The translations under genes were made by a program, and so were the position numbers. DNA of 64,000 nucleotides from Rhynchonema sp. JSB1_4 (taxonomy: Eukaryota; Nematoda; Chromadorea; Monhysterida; Xyalidae): assembly GCA_030248065.1 (NCBI GenBank), contig JASAMV010007721.1:185825-249824 (forward strand), read 5' to 3'. Within the stretch, counting starts at the first letter, position 1. Each line of letters starts with the position of its first letter. Below are positions 23,346 to 34,818 of the stretch, piece after piece. Under the pieces are notes generated by a model. That model made no database searches. It had not been told where the DNA came from and worked only from the letters and a program-made list of their open reading frames with translations.

Positions 23346-23420
23346 TGCGCCAGTTTCGTCCTGTTATATTTTCTCAGACCGGCGGTGCACTAGCGCATCG
23401 TCAGTGTGGAAGCACTTTAT
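23346..23420 (+). repeat. Core-family repeat, upstream of the Vestigial-like gene
   Basis: CCAGTTTCGTCCTG, then GACCGGCGGTGCACTAGCGC and ATCGTCAGTGTGGA. It forms an inverted pair with the copy at 23231-23303. Confidence 0.65.
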
Positions 23421-25751
23421 TTGTCCACGTGACTCTAAAAAGGGTAATGTTCAGTACAGGGAGCGGAACGTGCGTCGTGCGTTAGTCAGGTGCGCAATAT
23501 CTGGCAGAAAAGCAGATGCACCTGAATATTGTCCAGAGCTAGAATTGAGTGACAACTCACTGTGCAAAACGAGGGTGCCATGGTCACATGCCAAACTCCA
23601 TAAAAACTACCTGCCCACACAGTATATGCATGGTACATGTTAGTGTTACTGCGGTCCTATGAGGCGAACGTATACATACATCTGTACTGGACACAACTCT
23701 CGCTGTATAGTTGGAATGGAACCGGTCGTGTGATGCATTAGACCACGACAATAAATTAAACCAAGAGTATTACCTGGCCTTGTTGTACCAGATATTTTTA
23801 GCACTGCAAAAATGCTTTCCCTGTGTGTAGTGTACCCCATGAGTATACTACTCATTCGATCAAGATTATCTCAAAAAAATTAATAAAAGAGAAATGAAGC
23901 CAACGTTTGTTGATTGTCACAGTCAGCAGTCGTACTCGTGGAGGGGGTGGGTGCTGCTTCGCCGCTGCTTGATGACATCACAGACAGAATATTGTGCGTC
24001 ACTGGAATAGATAATTGTCATCGATATTTGGCTTGGGACAATGCGTATGAGCTGTATGCGCAACTGAGGTTTAGAGCCTCTAAACCTCAGTTGAGCTCAT
24101 TCACGGTTCATGAGAAATAACATCGTTCTATAACAGTTCCAGTGGTGAAGCATAACGGTTCGTAGCTGGATCATCGTGGTTGTCTGGCACAGTTAAAGAA
24201 TTTGTTTCGTGTTGCTTGAGAAAACGATGTATAGTTGGGCCGTGATATATACAATGGTGAATCACTTTTAGCGATTCTTCAGGCCACGCTCAGGCGTGCA
24301 TCTAAGCCAGCCTGAGGATATGCGTAAACTCTGTTACGAACGAGCTTTACCACTTCTGGTAATTTTTGTCAAGTTTGTTTTCAATTGAATTTCTATCGAA
24401 CGCAAGAACAAAGCTTGGCCAACAACTAGAGAAAAACAGTGTGCTTCTTCAGTGCAACAGAGAAGCTTTAGAAAAGGCAATTTCCTGCTCAGGAATATGT
24501 ACACAATGAACCACAAACCACTATCGGTAAACGACAGAAAGCGCACGTCACACCCAGATCAGACAAACCCGATAATAATGTGACGACGGTTTAAGAGTTG
24601 TGCATACTGACTGGAAAAATATGTTGTGAACACGTTATTTGTTTGACTGGTGCATAGCGGTCAAGAAATATATTCGCATAAAAGCAGCCAAACTATTTCT
24701 GGAATGTGTACTGCGCAACAAAACATTCGTAAACACACACCACGCAGAGCACACACAGTGTGGTTGGTGAGAATGTGGGACAAAAATATGCATGTTTTGT
24801 GGTCAATTTCGTAGCCAATGGGTTTCAGTTTAGTCACAGTTATTTCCAAGAACGAAATTTGTGCGGCAAGAAACAAATTCTAAGAAACACAACCAACGGC
24901 TTCTACAAGATTTCCAATCCGAAACCATTTTCATGTCGGAAAAAAGTATACAGATCCAATGTCCAACCAAGGCAATGATCAACCAGTTTAAGGTCAGTGC
25001 ATGCATGCAAGTGAAGCGAATGCTTTACGGGAATTTGCGGACCAGGAATGAGTTCTTCGCTTATCGAGGTGACATTTATGGTGAAAACCAAAACCATTCG
25101 GGCTGTTTAGATTTTACAGCCATTTAGCTATTCGAAACTCGTGTGGAATGGCATAAATGCGTGCCTTTTTATACACTTGCTTGGCATTATTTTGCCGAAA
25201 ACGCGATACGGATAACAATATAGGCAATAACAACGGTATAAAAACGTACACGCACTCATTTCAGGCATTTGGGGTCTGTAGGAAATCAAAAACGTGCGCA
25301 GTATTTTGTGCGTCGACGTTTCTTGTTGATAAGAAAGGAATTTGGATAATTTTGGCGTTATCAAAAACAGGAAACGATGAGTGCTGAACAGGACAACGGA
25401 AGACTTCCTCTCCCGGAAGAGAGACCAAGACCATTTTATTTTATGTTAACGAAACGACGAACCATTGCACTGCGTGCACGAAATGCGGGTATTTAGTACA
25501 AAGCATTTTTTTCACTGCCACGGTTTCGAATAACATAAAAACTCTTTAAGCATTCCAATTGAAGACCGCCACAACCGAACTTTGAAAAAATATTTCTCCA
25601 GAAACATAGGACACATTTTTTTAGTCTTGTGGTTGGCCGATGTTTCACTATGCACATGGCAGCACCATTTTCGTGCCCGGACCAGCACAGAATAACCAAA
25701 AAACATAGCATTAAACCTGAAACTTACTCATAAATAAATCCAATCGATCAA
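23421..25751. other. Intergenic, nothing recognised except a perfect hairpin
   Basis: Short ORFs on both strands show no domain. The only structure noted is the hairpin at 24061-24093. Confidence 0.4.
24061..24093. repeat. Perfect hairpin, 15-bp stem and 3-base loop
   Basis: CAACTGAGGTTTAGA, GCC, then its exact complement. No T-run follows and it is not next to a recognised gene. Confidence 0.8.
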
Positions 25752-25979
25752 TTAGTCGATCAAATCACCATCCAACAAAGCGTCCGGATCGTAATAATCT
25801 TGAGCTGATCGTCCCCTGAACGACGAAGGCGGCATTCGGAATAAATCGATATTTTCGAGCAGAAATGTTTCGATCAGCCAGAAATACGCCTGAACGAACA
25901 CGGAGAAGCAGAAATAGGATAGGAGCACGATGTAGACGGTGATGTGGAACACTCCAACTGCCGCCGCAGCTGCAGACAT
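25752..25979 (-). CDS. Small single-pass membrane protein, family not recognised
   Basis: Uninterrupted 75-codon ORF. After a short Ala-rich start comes one strongly hydrophobic stretch (about residues 10-35: VFHITVYIVLLSYFCFSVFV and on), then a soluble tail that is acidic at its end (DYYDPDALLDGDLID). The composition is convincingly protein-like. A GTAAGT lies 17 bases after the stop, so a 3' UTR intron is possible. The ATG of an overlapping frame lies six bases upstream. I do not recognise the family and infer no function. Confidence 0.5.
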   Translation of the reverse strand: MSAAAAAVGVFHITVYIVLLSYFCFSVFVQAYFWLIETFLLENIDLFRMPPSSFRGRSAQDYYDPDALLDGDLID

Positions 25980-26707
25980 CTGGCATAAATTAAGTTTTTT
26001 GTAAATTTGCTGAAGTGGTCAGTTTGATGATCGGAAATGAAAATGAATTGATGTATTTTGCTGCAGTTGGTTTGGTGACAATGACAACAGGGGGCCGTGC
26101 ACCATCAGTGGGCTACTCCCTTGATCGCCTCAAGTGGCGCATCGGTGCAAATGCTTGACAACGATTTCGGTTTTTACGGTGGGTGCTATCACAATTTTCG
26201 ATTAAGTTCAGGCTCAGACGTCTCACATGTATGTACATCAGAAATTGAATCGAAAAGCACAGAGATAAAGCTCCAGATAAAGGTACCGTTGTGATCGTCA
26301 GACACACTCCCAAAAAAAGAAATGTTCATCACAGAAAAGTCGAGAATAAAAAATGCAACAATGTCAGCAGATCTAAGGGTGTAGGGACATTGAACAGGGC
26401 TGAGTGTGCGCGTAAAATGAAATATTATAGAAAATCAATACTATTCATGCACACAAAGTGCAGGAGAGACAGAGACTATTTAACGTGTAGTCTGCCCGTG
26501 TTGTATAGTAAGTAACACGTTGTTGTTGCTGTTCAATTTGAATGCCAGACCATGTCATACCGCACATGTTGACGTTGTGTGCGTTTTGGGAATTTCATAA
26601 AATCACCCCCCACGCACTAAACAGCACAACTGCCCGGCTGGCTGCACTGTGCATGCGTACGAGGGAACAGACATGAACAACAGGGAACAGCTTACGTCAT
26701 ATACATA

Positions 26708-27450
26708 CAGTCCGTGACGAATTATGTGGACGCTTTTCAACGCTGCCGCGCGCGCCCGCGCGCGCGGCGCGCGCGGCAAGCGTTGTGCACATAAGCATAT
26801 CGTTATCTGCAAGAGTACGGTAGCTTGGCAGCAGGAAAACCTAGCGCGCGCGCCGCGCGCGGCGTTTTCCAATAATCACATGCAGTGCATATTGAAGGAG
26901 AAACAGCGACAATTTTATGCATTACAACAAGTTGGAAATAAGATAAAAATGCACGATCAGTTTTCAATTTTGCGTGAAGTAATTTGCAATTTGTTTTTGT
27001 GTGGCATGCGTTAAAGTTTAAGACGTTTATTGTTTTTCATAGCATTTAATGTCAATCGCTTTCAATTGGAAATTGGCGCTGGCAATTGGAAACACGATGA
27101 AGCCCTATGAAGTTTGTGTTGGGCTGCTCAGCTCTGGGCCGTGACAAAAAAAGGGGTTAATATGTACGATTGGTAGTATGCAGCCCATTACTCTCCGTTT
27201 TTATCTCTGTTACTCCGGGCCGGTGCTGCCTGACGTCAAGTTTTGTACATTTGATCAGCCCCAGTAGCAGCAAATAGCACGCACGTTTGAATTGTCGCCT
27301 TGGATGTATAGCAAAAATGAAAAGCCGCGCGCGCGGCATTTGCTAGTGCAGACACGCTCAAATCAAGAGGACCGCTCTATGCTTATGTGCACAACGCTTG
27401 CAGCGCGCGCGGCAGCGTTGAAAAGCGTCCACATAATTCGTCACGGACTG
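26708..27450. mobile_element. 743-bp MITE with TA target and CG-rich subterminal palindromes
   Basis: Terminal inverted repeats of about 40 bases start CAGTCCGTGACGAATTATGT at both ends, flanked by TA at 26706-26707 and 27451-27452. Just inside are alternating CG tracts (26746-26780 and 26843-26862 on the left, 27325-27340 and 27402-27413 on the right). TGTGCACATAAGCATA (left) mirrors the right side. No ORF is of note. Tc1/mariner-type by target and termini. Confidence 0.9.
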
Positions 27451-27452
27451 TA

Positions 27453-28864
27453 CCTTGAACTGTTAGGCTGTGGACCTCGGCTTTAGTTGGTTTAGGCTTT
27501 GGCCTGCAGCACAAACAACCGTTTAGATGGCCGCTGTTACTAAAAAGCTTGTATGGACCCGCTATTTTGTCATTCCGTGCGTCGGATGAAACTGGGGTCT
27601 TCCACGGCTCGTTGACAGAGCGGCGGTCTCAAACAAAGGATTTGTGTTTTCGTGCCGTTCTTTATCACACTGCTGTAAACAGTCCCACGACGTCCTCCAT
27701 GGCGGCTGATTATTTCTAAGTGACAAATTATGTACATACATGTACATATCGCAGTAGAGCATTGTGCTTTGTATTGGTTTATTGACGACTCAACGTCGTA
27801 AACACATAGTACATCAGCGACAATACGGTACAAGAACGAATGATGCAATGTGAACCGGTTCACCAAAACCTTACACTTTTTGAGACTATCAACTTCGTTC
27901 TGATTACACGACAAGAATTTACAACTCAAATCAGCATTGTAATAGAATCAAGTTTCCGCCACCCGTTTATACCACCCATAAAATGGAGCACAGGTTGATG
28001 TTTTTCGACTTGGGCGTGTGTAGTCATTTTGGAAAATGGAAAACGAAGAGAAAATTTTCCTGTGTTCGAGTTTGGTCGTTACTGGTATCAGTGTGGCTGA
28101 GTTCTTGGCTATCCAGTGCTTGTTCCACATATTTGAAAAGCCATTTTCATCCAGTGCTTGTTTAATATTTGGCACTTTTACTCAAAATACTTATCCAAAT
28201 ATTTGGCACATTTGGATACAATAATGTGACCATGCGCGCGTGGCGCGCGAAATTTTGGCACTTTCCGCGCGCGCGATTCCTAAATGTCATTGGAAATGAT
28301 GTTACATATGTGACGCGCAATTTTTGGCTTTTGAAGTGTACCAGAGTAGTCCTGCCACTTTGGACTCCTTTTTTCCGAAACAGCACCCCTTTGGAGCCGA
28401 AGTTTGACCAAAGGGGGCCATGGCCCCTGTGGCCCCCTGGATCCGCCCTTGACTGGTACCCTCCTTACCCCTCGCCCTCGCTCTCTTTCAGACAGGGATT
28501 GGTAACCAAGAGAAGGATGGCAAGGAGGGCTGTAGCTGCAATGGGCAGACTGAAGCGAAGGAGGGCAAAGAGGATCAACTGGGTTACGGTAGCCTGTGTG
28601 CACTGTTCTTGTGTGAAAACGACAAGTTAAAAATTGTTTGCCAAATACCATTTGCAGGTTAACGCGCCGAAACATCAACCATCAATGAAGCAGTGCAGTG
28701 GCAGGTCTTGTTGCGTTCGTTTGATGCGCTAGTAGAGAAAATAAACGAGACCCTGTCATTTTCATGCTACCAGCCGGGATACTGTTGCAAAATCTGTATG
28801 TCATCAAATGCGTGTAAGGAGTGTGAGCAGGGTGGGGAGGATAAGGAGGGTAACCGGAAAGAGC
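27453..28864. other. Intergenic with dispersed repeat fragments
   Basis: CG-rich alternating tracts near 28230-28275 resemble those in the 26.7-kb MITE. 28380-28450 holds a GGCCCCTGTGGCCCCCTGGA-type repeat also present at 63.2 kb. No gene recognised. Confidence 0.4.
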
Positions 28865-29400
28865 CCAAATTTTCCATTTCCGTTTTTCGATATTACTACA
28901 CACTAATGGAAAATGGAAATGAAATAAAACATTTTCGGTGCGCCGAATTTTGTAAATTTGAGGAACACAAAATTTTTTGCCATAAGAGTGAATTTCTAAT
29001 TTCGCTGCCTCATGCATTTTACAGCCGCAGGAAAACTATCGTTCGAAGTCGAGGCAGGCAACAAGCTCAACACACACTGAACAAGCAACGCAGCTGGCTC
29101 GTGCGCGTTTCGAATGTTTCAGTCACACAAGCTGTGCGTGTCAGCTTTTACAATTTTATATGGATTGTTGACTGTGTGTTGACCGTTGAGCTCGTTGCCT
29201 GCCTCGAGCTCGACTTCGAACGGGAGTTTCCCTGCGTCTGTAAAAAAGGATGAGGCAACGAAACAAGAAACTTACTATACCAAAGTCCGACTGCCACACA
29301 AAATGTTTTGTTTCATTTGCATTTTCCATTTCCCAACATGCGTGTTGTCATCTCGGAAAATGGAAATGAAAAACTGGGACATAGAAAAAATTTTCATTTT
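28865..29400. mobile_element. Foldback element, about 540 bp
   Basis: The inner stem CGTTCGAAGTCGAGGCAGGC (29041) mirrors GCCTGCCTCGAGCTCGACTT (29198). Outer parts mirror too: AAATGGAAATGAAATAAAAC at 28910 against the complement of 29305-29335. The arms are about 80-85% alike by eye, so older than the other foldbacks. Ends and target duplication not defined. Confidence 0.6.
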
Positions 29401-29431
29401 CACTTTCCAATATGACTAAACGCGCCCTCAA

Positions 29432-30340
29432 TTATTGTCCGTCGTCCGACGGTGCCCCGTCCACTGGTTGTCCGCTTGTGAGTCCATCCGCGTTCTGACC
29501 CGAGCCAGTGCTAAGTCCCGGTGCTGCCCCATTCGGCTGACCAGCCTGGCCGTGCTACAACAGGGTTATCTATTGGGAATGCAGCAACTGTTGAAATCAA
29601 TTGTAAGTCATGCGCTTTTCGCGCGCAAAAGTTTTGCCCTTGGACGCGGATGCAAAAATGTCGTTTTTTTCTTCTACCCGAAGCCGGGCCAAAAATTAAT
29701 GCGTATATAACGTATAAGTAATATCGCGGAGCTTAGTGTTGACTCGCGTTCTTTGTTGTGAATTTGGACGGGACTGGTGCCTTGGACTACACGAAGTGCA
29801 CCAAAACCTTACGATTTGCTGTTTCCAAGGAAAAACTCATCAGCAATCCGCACTCAAAAAAGCAACAAAGAGACTAGTCTATGTACATGTACAAACCTGC
29901 ACCTGCTGCTGTGCGGATTGAGGGGCCTCGACGGCTGCATGTCTCTGTCGTTCGCCTGCTGCAGAAGCACGATTCTGTTCGATCATGGCTGCCTGATCAA
30001 ACAAACCCACCGAGCGATAGTAATCGATCCATTGCTGCGAATAGTCTGGTGCGCCTGTGCAAGTAGTGGAAAACATATCAGGGTGGCAATCACACTTTAC
30101 GATTGTATGATCGAGAATTGTGGAAAGTGGCAACCGATACTCACGGTTGAATGCTAATACATAATGATTCGTACCGGAAACATTGTGTGGAATTTGAGAT
30201 CGCGGGCTTTCGAGAGGTGGCGATGGACGAAATGGATTACCCGTAATCTGCGAAATGAACGTAAAATTTGAGGGCCACATCGAGTTGCTAACTCTACAGG
30301 TTTGTCGAGGTGGGGGGGGGGGTGGGTTTGACCTTGACAT
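29432..30340 (-). CDS. FUBP/KSRP C-terminus-like protein (no KH domain found)
   Basis: Exons: 30145-30340 (or 30145-30247 after a CAG at 30248), 29897-30054, 29432-29554 (TAA stop). Phases agree. The middle exon carries APDYSQQWIDYYRSVG, which matches the repeated DYxxxWxxYY motif in the C-terminal activation region of FUBP1/KSRP, followed by a Gln/Ala-rich stretch. The last exon is Gly/Ser/Gln-rich. An N-terminal Pro run (NPPPPPPRQ) follows the Met at 30340. The KH domains that define the family are not found upstream, where another gene begins within 1.1 kb. This could be a truncated copy, a retained 3' end, or a separate short gene. Confidence 0.5.
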
Positions 30341-30412
30341 GGCTTCAAGCTGCTTTTATGTATATGTATATGCCACTGTGAAGCAAGCAGCAGCCAGCAA
30401 ATTGTGGGCTAA

Positions 30413-30643
30413 AGGTCGGTTTATACTCTGACTGCCTGGCAGTAGCAGTCAGAAATTTGTGACTGCCCGTTCGGTCAGCTCACGAACGGAGCAAGAACAG
30501 TAGACGGCAGGCAGCAGTCAATGGACAGAGCGGAGCAGGCAATCACTATAATCAATCACTGCCTTGCCGGGCACTTCTGCGTGGTAGTGACTTCTCCGGA
30601 TTTTGACTTCTACTTCCCGGAAGTCAGAAGTATAAATAGACCT
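30413..30643. mobile_element. 231-bp MITE with TAA target
   Basis: Terminal repeats AGGTCGGTTTATACT and its near-mirror AGTATAAATAGACCT, flanked by TAA at 30410-30412 and 30644-30646. Three-base TAA targets are typical of PIF/Harbinger elements. Inside, CTGACTGCC-type words recur. Confidence 0.8.
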
Positions 30644-30766
30644 TAATGGTACAGTGGTCAACTCTCGGCATCAACTCATCAGGCAGGCCCAAATGAACGC
30701 GGGAAATTATACATGGGAGTGACGACCAGAGTTGTCGTGAAAACAATTGTGAGCCGCGTGTCAAAG

Positions 30767-31262
30767 TAGCGCACCAGCACGTTACGAGAACCTCTTGCTT
30801 TTTTCAAGGAAGAACTCGTCAGCAAATCCTCACTCAAGAAAAGAAACAAGAGCCAAGTATATATAACATGTATAGGCAATCCGCCAGCTCATGGCACTCG
30901 CACGCACACGCTGCATGCTGCATTACTGCCGTCAATGAATGCATCTATTTTCTGCAGTTAACCGTTGAAACATCCCCAAATTTTGCAACAGTGCAGAAAA
31001 GTGTTATGGCAAGCAGCAAATAAAAACCGGGTAAATTAAAAAGCGGTCATTAAAGTATGCCACTCGCTCAAAGTGTACATTTTGTTTAGAAAATGGCGTG
31101 CGCTGCTGCATGCGCGGTGTGTATAAAAAGTGCCATGAGCCGATGGATTGCCCATACGAACCTGCACCTGCTGCTGTGCGGATTGAGGGGCCCCGATGGC
31201 GGCCTGTCCCTGTTGTCCACCAGTTGCAGACGCACGATTCTGTTCGATTATGGCTCATCGAA
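30767..31262 (-). pseudogene. Partial duplication of the FUBP-like exon and intron, split by a MITE
   Basis: 30767-30872 plus 31155-31262 match 29797-29990. The duplicated exon end (GCCCCTCAATCCGCACAGCA, then GCAGGTGCAGGTT) is identical for more than 30 bases and the intron part is about 80% alike. The paralogy stops within the exon, and the reading frame meets TGA just upstream, so this copy is probably dead. A MITE sits exactly at the exon/intron junction region (30873-31154). Confidence 0.75.
30873..31154. mobile_element. 282-bp MITE with TA target and known empty site
   Basis: Ends TAGGCAATCCGCCAGCTCAT and the complement of TGGGCAATCCATCGGCTCAT, flanked by TA at 30871-30872 and 31155-31156. 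The paralogous segment at 29889-29896 has the unoccupied site with one TA. CCAGCTCATGGCACT near the end is shared with the MITEs at 32967 and 40064, so these are related. Confidence 0.9.
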
Positions 31263-31422
31263 CGATTTTGATTTGACTTGGGTTCAAACTGTTCCCATTG
31301 CATACATTTCTTGTCAACAAGCAGCCAATTGTGCATTGGTTGTGTAGCACACACGCATGCCATGGATGGGCGTTACAAAACCATTTTTATGCAGATCAAA
31401 CTCAAAACCATTGCTGATCAAC

Positions 31423-32755
31423 CTTGACCGAAATACTAGCAAAATGCATAACGCCCAGGCTGTTTCTTCTGGTTACAAACTGAGTAAGGAAGTGTTTGAA
31501 AATCAGAACGACAAAGCACCAAAATCTAGGAACCTGTTGTTGCAAGTCCTGTCCTTCTGCAACGCTTCGCACCATGGTCACCTTGCGACGATCTGGCTCG
31601 ACATGGGAGCTGTGACTGTGAATGCAGCTGTGACACACGTTGACGACTTTGGCTGAGCACATTTTAGCACACTGACTGCATTCGTAGCTGAAACACCGAT
31701 TCATGCAAAAGAGCGTGACACTTTCGCGATAAGTTTGCGCACCATATTTTGGCCGCGTGCTGAAGTGTGAAGCACGTAATTGGCTTTTTATTGATAAGCA
31801 CTGAGTCCTGTAGCAAAATATGGGACAATAATGTCCAACCTCGAGAAATAGTATTGTCAAATCAAAAAATAGAGCGCTATTCTTCAGCACCGCGCCATAT
31901 TGCGAAAATGGCAATATTGCTCAAGGCGTTGTTGCCGTAAACGTAATCTCCTGTTGTCCGGCAGAAAATGGGAAACTGTGACTAAAAATGGTGCAAAACC
32001 TGCCGCCCCACCCACTTCAAATCCTGTCCATTTGATTGTTCTTCAATCACCGCAAGCAACTGGAAGTTTGTCGGCAATTGCGCCGCTGGACCGCGGCACT
32101 GCGTCGTTGCGCGACAAAATGGACACTCAAGTGACGAGACCTGCAGTGTGGTAAACACGAACGGTTGCAAATGTGCCATTCCAGATGAGTAATAAATTGG
32201 CATCAAGCACAAAATCATTTCAAAGTCAACCCCCGTGCGCACAAGTCCGTGCCTGAGCGGTGCCTGGGTGTCGCCGAACCGACGAACCAACGTGCTTGTA
32301 AACAAAATTGTTCATGCTTAACACATCTATGCGTGCAACATCAACGAGTAGACCATTTCTGCGTGCACTGGTTGCACACTGTGGGTGCACCGCGCGTGTG
32401 CAAAGGTGTGTGTGACACGGAGTGCAGTGCGATGGTGCCCGGCTTGTATGAAGAACGGGAACCGCTCAGGCACCACTCAGGTACCTACGCACTTGCGTGT
32501 ACACCGGGAATGTGGGGAACATTTGCATGCATATGCACGCATAAATCCAGAATCCGTCTGTTGTGCTCGACTGCATAAAGACTTTGAAGAATAAATATAA
32601 CTTAAAAACCAAAAACGCACAGTTCCATTCGAGGCCTTTAATTTGGATGCACAATCCTCACATAGCGTATGTCCGCAAGTCAGCTGTTTGGGACAGGTGA
32701 ACCGTTCGAGGCAGATTCCACAATTCAAAGACGGCATTTCGACGCTGCTCGCCAT
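31423..32755 (-). CDS. RING and B-box (TRIM-like) protein, N-terminal exons
   Basis: Probable E3 ubiquitin ligase. Exon 1 (32621-32755) starts MASSVEMPSLNCGICLERF and holds the first RING ligands (CGIC, CGHTLCEDC). Exon 2 (32016-32140) completes the C3HC4 RING with ECPFC and continues QLPTNFQLLAVIEEQ, a TRIM/NHL-like spacer. Exon 3 (31534-31687) holds a B-box (ECSQCAKMCS, CHSCIHSHSSH). A fourth exon (31423-31479, FVTRRNSLGVMHFA) fits in phase but is tentative. No coiled coil or C-terminal domain (NHL, SPRY) was found before the next gene, so the C-terminus is unresolved. The start is chosen as the first Met before the RING. The promoter side abuts a cluster of MITEs. Confidence 0.8.
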
Positions 32756-32966
32756 GTTGAACAAATGAATTTTGACAGCAGCTAGAATTATGCAAAAGTT
32801 AAAGAAAGAGAAGCCGTAACTCAAAAGCACACAATGCGGAATCATGTAATGCCGTAAAGCGGAAGAATTGTTATGCCGAAACGCTATAGAATAAGACATT
32901 TACAGCAGCAGGAGATTTGAATTTACATAAAAAATGGCCGACAAGCGCGCGTTGTGACATTATGTA

Positions 32967-33292
32967 TAGTCCGACCACCAGCTCATGGCACTTTGTGTTG
33001 CTGCTTGCTGGTTTGTTCCCTTCCTCCACGCTCTGATGAAAGAGAAATTGAGTGTGAGCGATTTTGCAAAAAAACTAAAAAAATAATAAAATGTGTCGAA
33101 AAAGATTGAATTCGAGCAAATTAAAAATTAAATTAAATTAAAATCGATAAAACACGTCGATTTCATAAAAACCGCAATTTAGGAGCCAAAATAATTTTTT
33201 CGGAAACTGAATTTCTCTTTCATTAGAACGTGGAGGAAGGGAACAAGTTGTCCAGCAGCATCACAAAGTGACATGAGCTGATGGACGGACTA
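32967..33292. mobile_element. 326-bp palindromic MITE, first of three abutting
   Basis: Ends TAGTCCGACCACCAGCTCAT and the complement of TAGTCCGTCCATCAGCTCAT, TA at 32965-32966 and 33293-33294. Internal mirror: AATTTCTCTTTCATTAGAAC at 33206 against GATGAAAGAGAAATTGAG at 33035. A second copy of the family is at 40064-40392. Confidence 0.9.
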
Positions 33293-33294
33293 TA

Positions 33295-33632
33295 CAGTCA
33301 CTACTCGTTATAATGATATTCGCTAAATTTGATAGTGCAATATTCACTTCGTCGTGTACCGATTAAATATTCGTGGTACTTAAGCTATTCGCTGCAGTGA
33401 TATTGGATTGTATGTCACACAAAGCAAACCCCATACAAATTCTGTTCGATTGACACCTTTCGCATTGCATGCCTCATGCACAGCACAGAGGTGCGTGACA
33501 CTCAAGCAACCACAATGCAACCATGTTTTTAAAAAAAGGCAACTACGCCAACACGAGTCCGATTTCGGAGGTGGCGTGCTGGTGGTATCTTTCGTGCTGT
33601 CCCGTAAATATCGCTATAACGAGTAGTGACTT
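33295..33632. mobile_element. 338-bp MITE, second of three abutting
   Basis: Ends CAGTCACTACTCGTTATAAT and the complement of AAGTCACTACTCGTTATAGC. It shares TA 33293-33294 with the preceding element and has TA at 33633-33634. Confidence 0.85.
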
Positions 33633-33634
33633 TA

Positions 33635-33761
33635 GGGCGAACTTAGGTTGAACACGGAAACCGGAACACGGAAATAATTTACATACAAACCAGTTTCGTG
33701 GATTTCCGTGCACGGAAATATTTCCGTGTTCCGGTTTCCGTGTTCAACCTAAGTCCGCCCG
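33635..33761. mobile_element. 127-bp palindromic MITE, third of three abutting
   Basis: GGGCGAACTTAGGTTGAACA mirrors the right end, and ACGGAAACCGGAACACGGAA mirrors its counterpart around 33700-33745. TA at 33633-33634 and 33762-33763. Almost all of it is stem. Confidence 0.8.
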
Positions 33762-33763
33762 TA

Positions 33764-34818
33764 GGCAGAACCGTAAATAACAATTTCCTCGCAAGGAAAC
33801 GGCGGGAATGCAAAAATATATGTGGCATATCCGCAGCGGGCTGCAGGGACTGCAACTGAGGGTAATGGTGTGCAACCCATCATTGACGAACGTATGTATA
33901 CATGCACACTACGACTTTCATGCATGAGTAGTTCGGTCCGCGCAACGCGATTCAAAGATGTCCTCAGTTTTGAAATTCTGCCAAACTGTGTATATTGGTT
34001 TCTTCTTTGCTTCGGCGTGTTTTAAACAGGCATCTTTACGATTTTGCTGTCGTAACTCAGTCATGTTAGTGCTGATTCTGTGACGGACTGCAGGTGTGAA
34101 AACAGCGGGCAGCGGGGAAAAGAGCGGTTGCCAAAACAGCGACGACAAAGACAGCGGGTGAAAGACGCTATTTAGCCCACTTTTGTCTTGGTTGACTGCA
34201 TTGGTTAGGATTGGATAGTATTGCATTAGTTCGAAGTTCACAAGCGTATATTCACAATCCACGTTCTCCAAATTATCGGTATGCCAGTGCTCAGGCTAAA
34301 ACAGTGCTGGGGATTCATGTTCATTACAATGTTTTTTAATCTGCGTGGTCCGTTTAGCTCATCCTAATCAGAAACCGAGAAGTGCATGTAAGCATAGTAT
34401 TCTCATAATTTTAATCCAACACGAAATGAGGGTTTCGAAATGAAGGTGTGGTACATACCAAGGCATACGTGAAACAACAACACTATTTATATGAATTGGG
34501 AACTAGAATTTTTGGGACACAGTGAAGATACACAGCTCACGAAAAAATAAATTATCAACTGGAAGTTTAGGGAATAACATCACAAAATGTATAGTAATTT
34601 ATAAGTTTGAATAGTTATGTAGTTCAGAAATGCTTGTTTCCTAACACAGCTGTGGTTACATACATAATTTGAGACCAAGTACATATAACACTCATCTTTG
34701 GAGTTTGCCGAGCCCTGGGGGCTTTTGTATGGAAAACGCCGGTAACAGTAGACTCTCTTTTATGGTACATTAATAAAAGAAGCCAGTTGCTGATATTAAA
34801 TTCCCTGTGGAGGGCCGA
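33764..34818. other. Intergenic, downstream flank of villin
   Basis: No domain-bearing ORF. Nothing recognised beyond short A+T-rich runs. Confidence 0.4.

Noticed and set aside
31004..31363. 119-codon ORF at 31.0-31.4 kb as a gene
   Set aside because: It runs through the MITE and the dead FUBP-like duplicate in the wrong frame.
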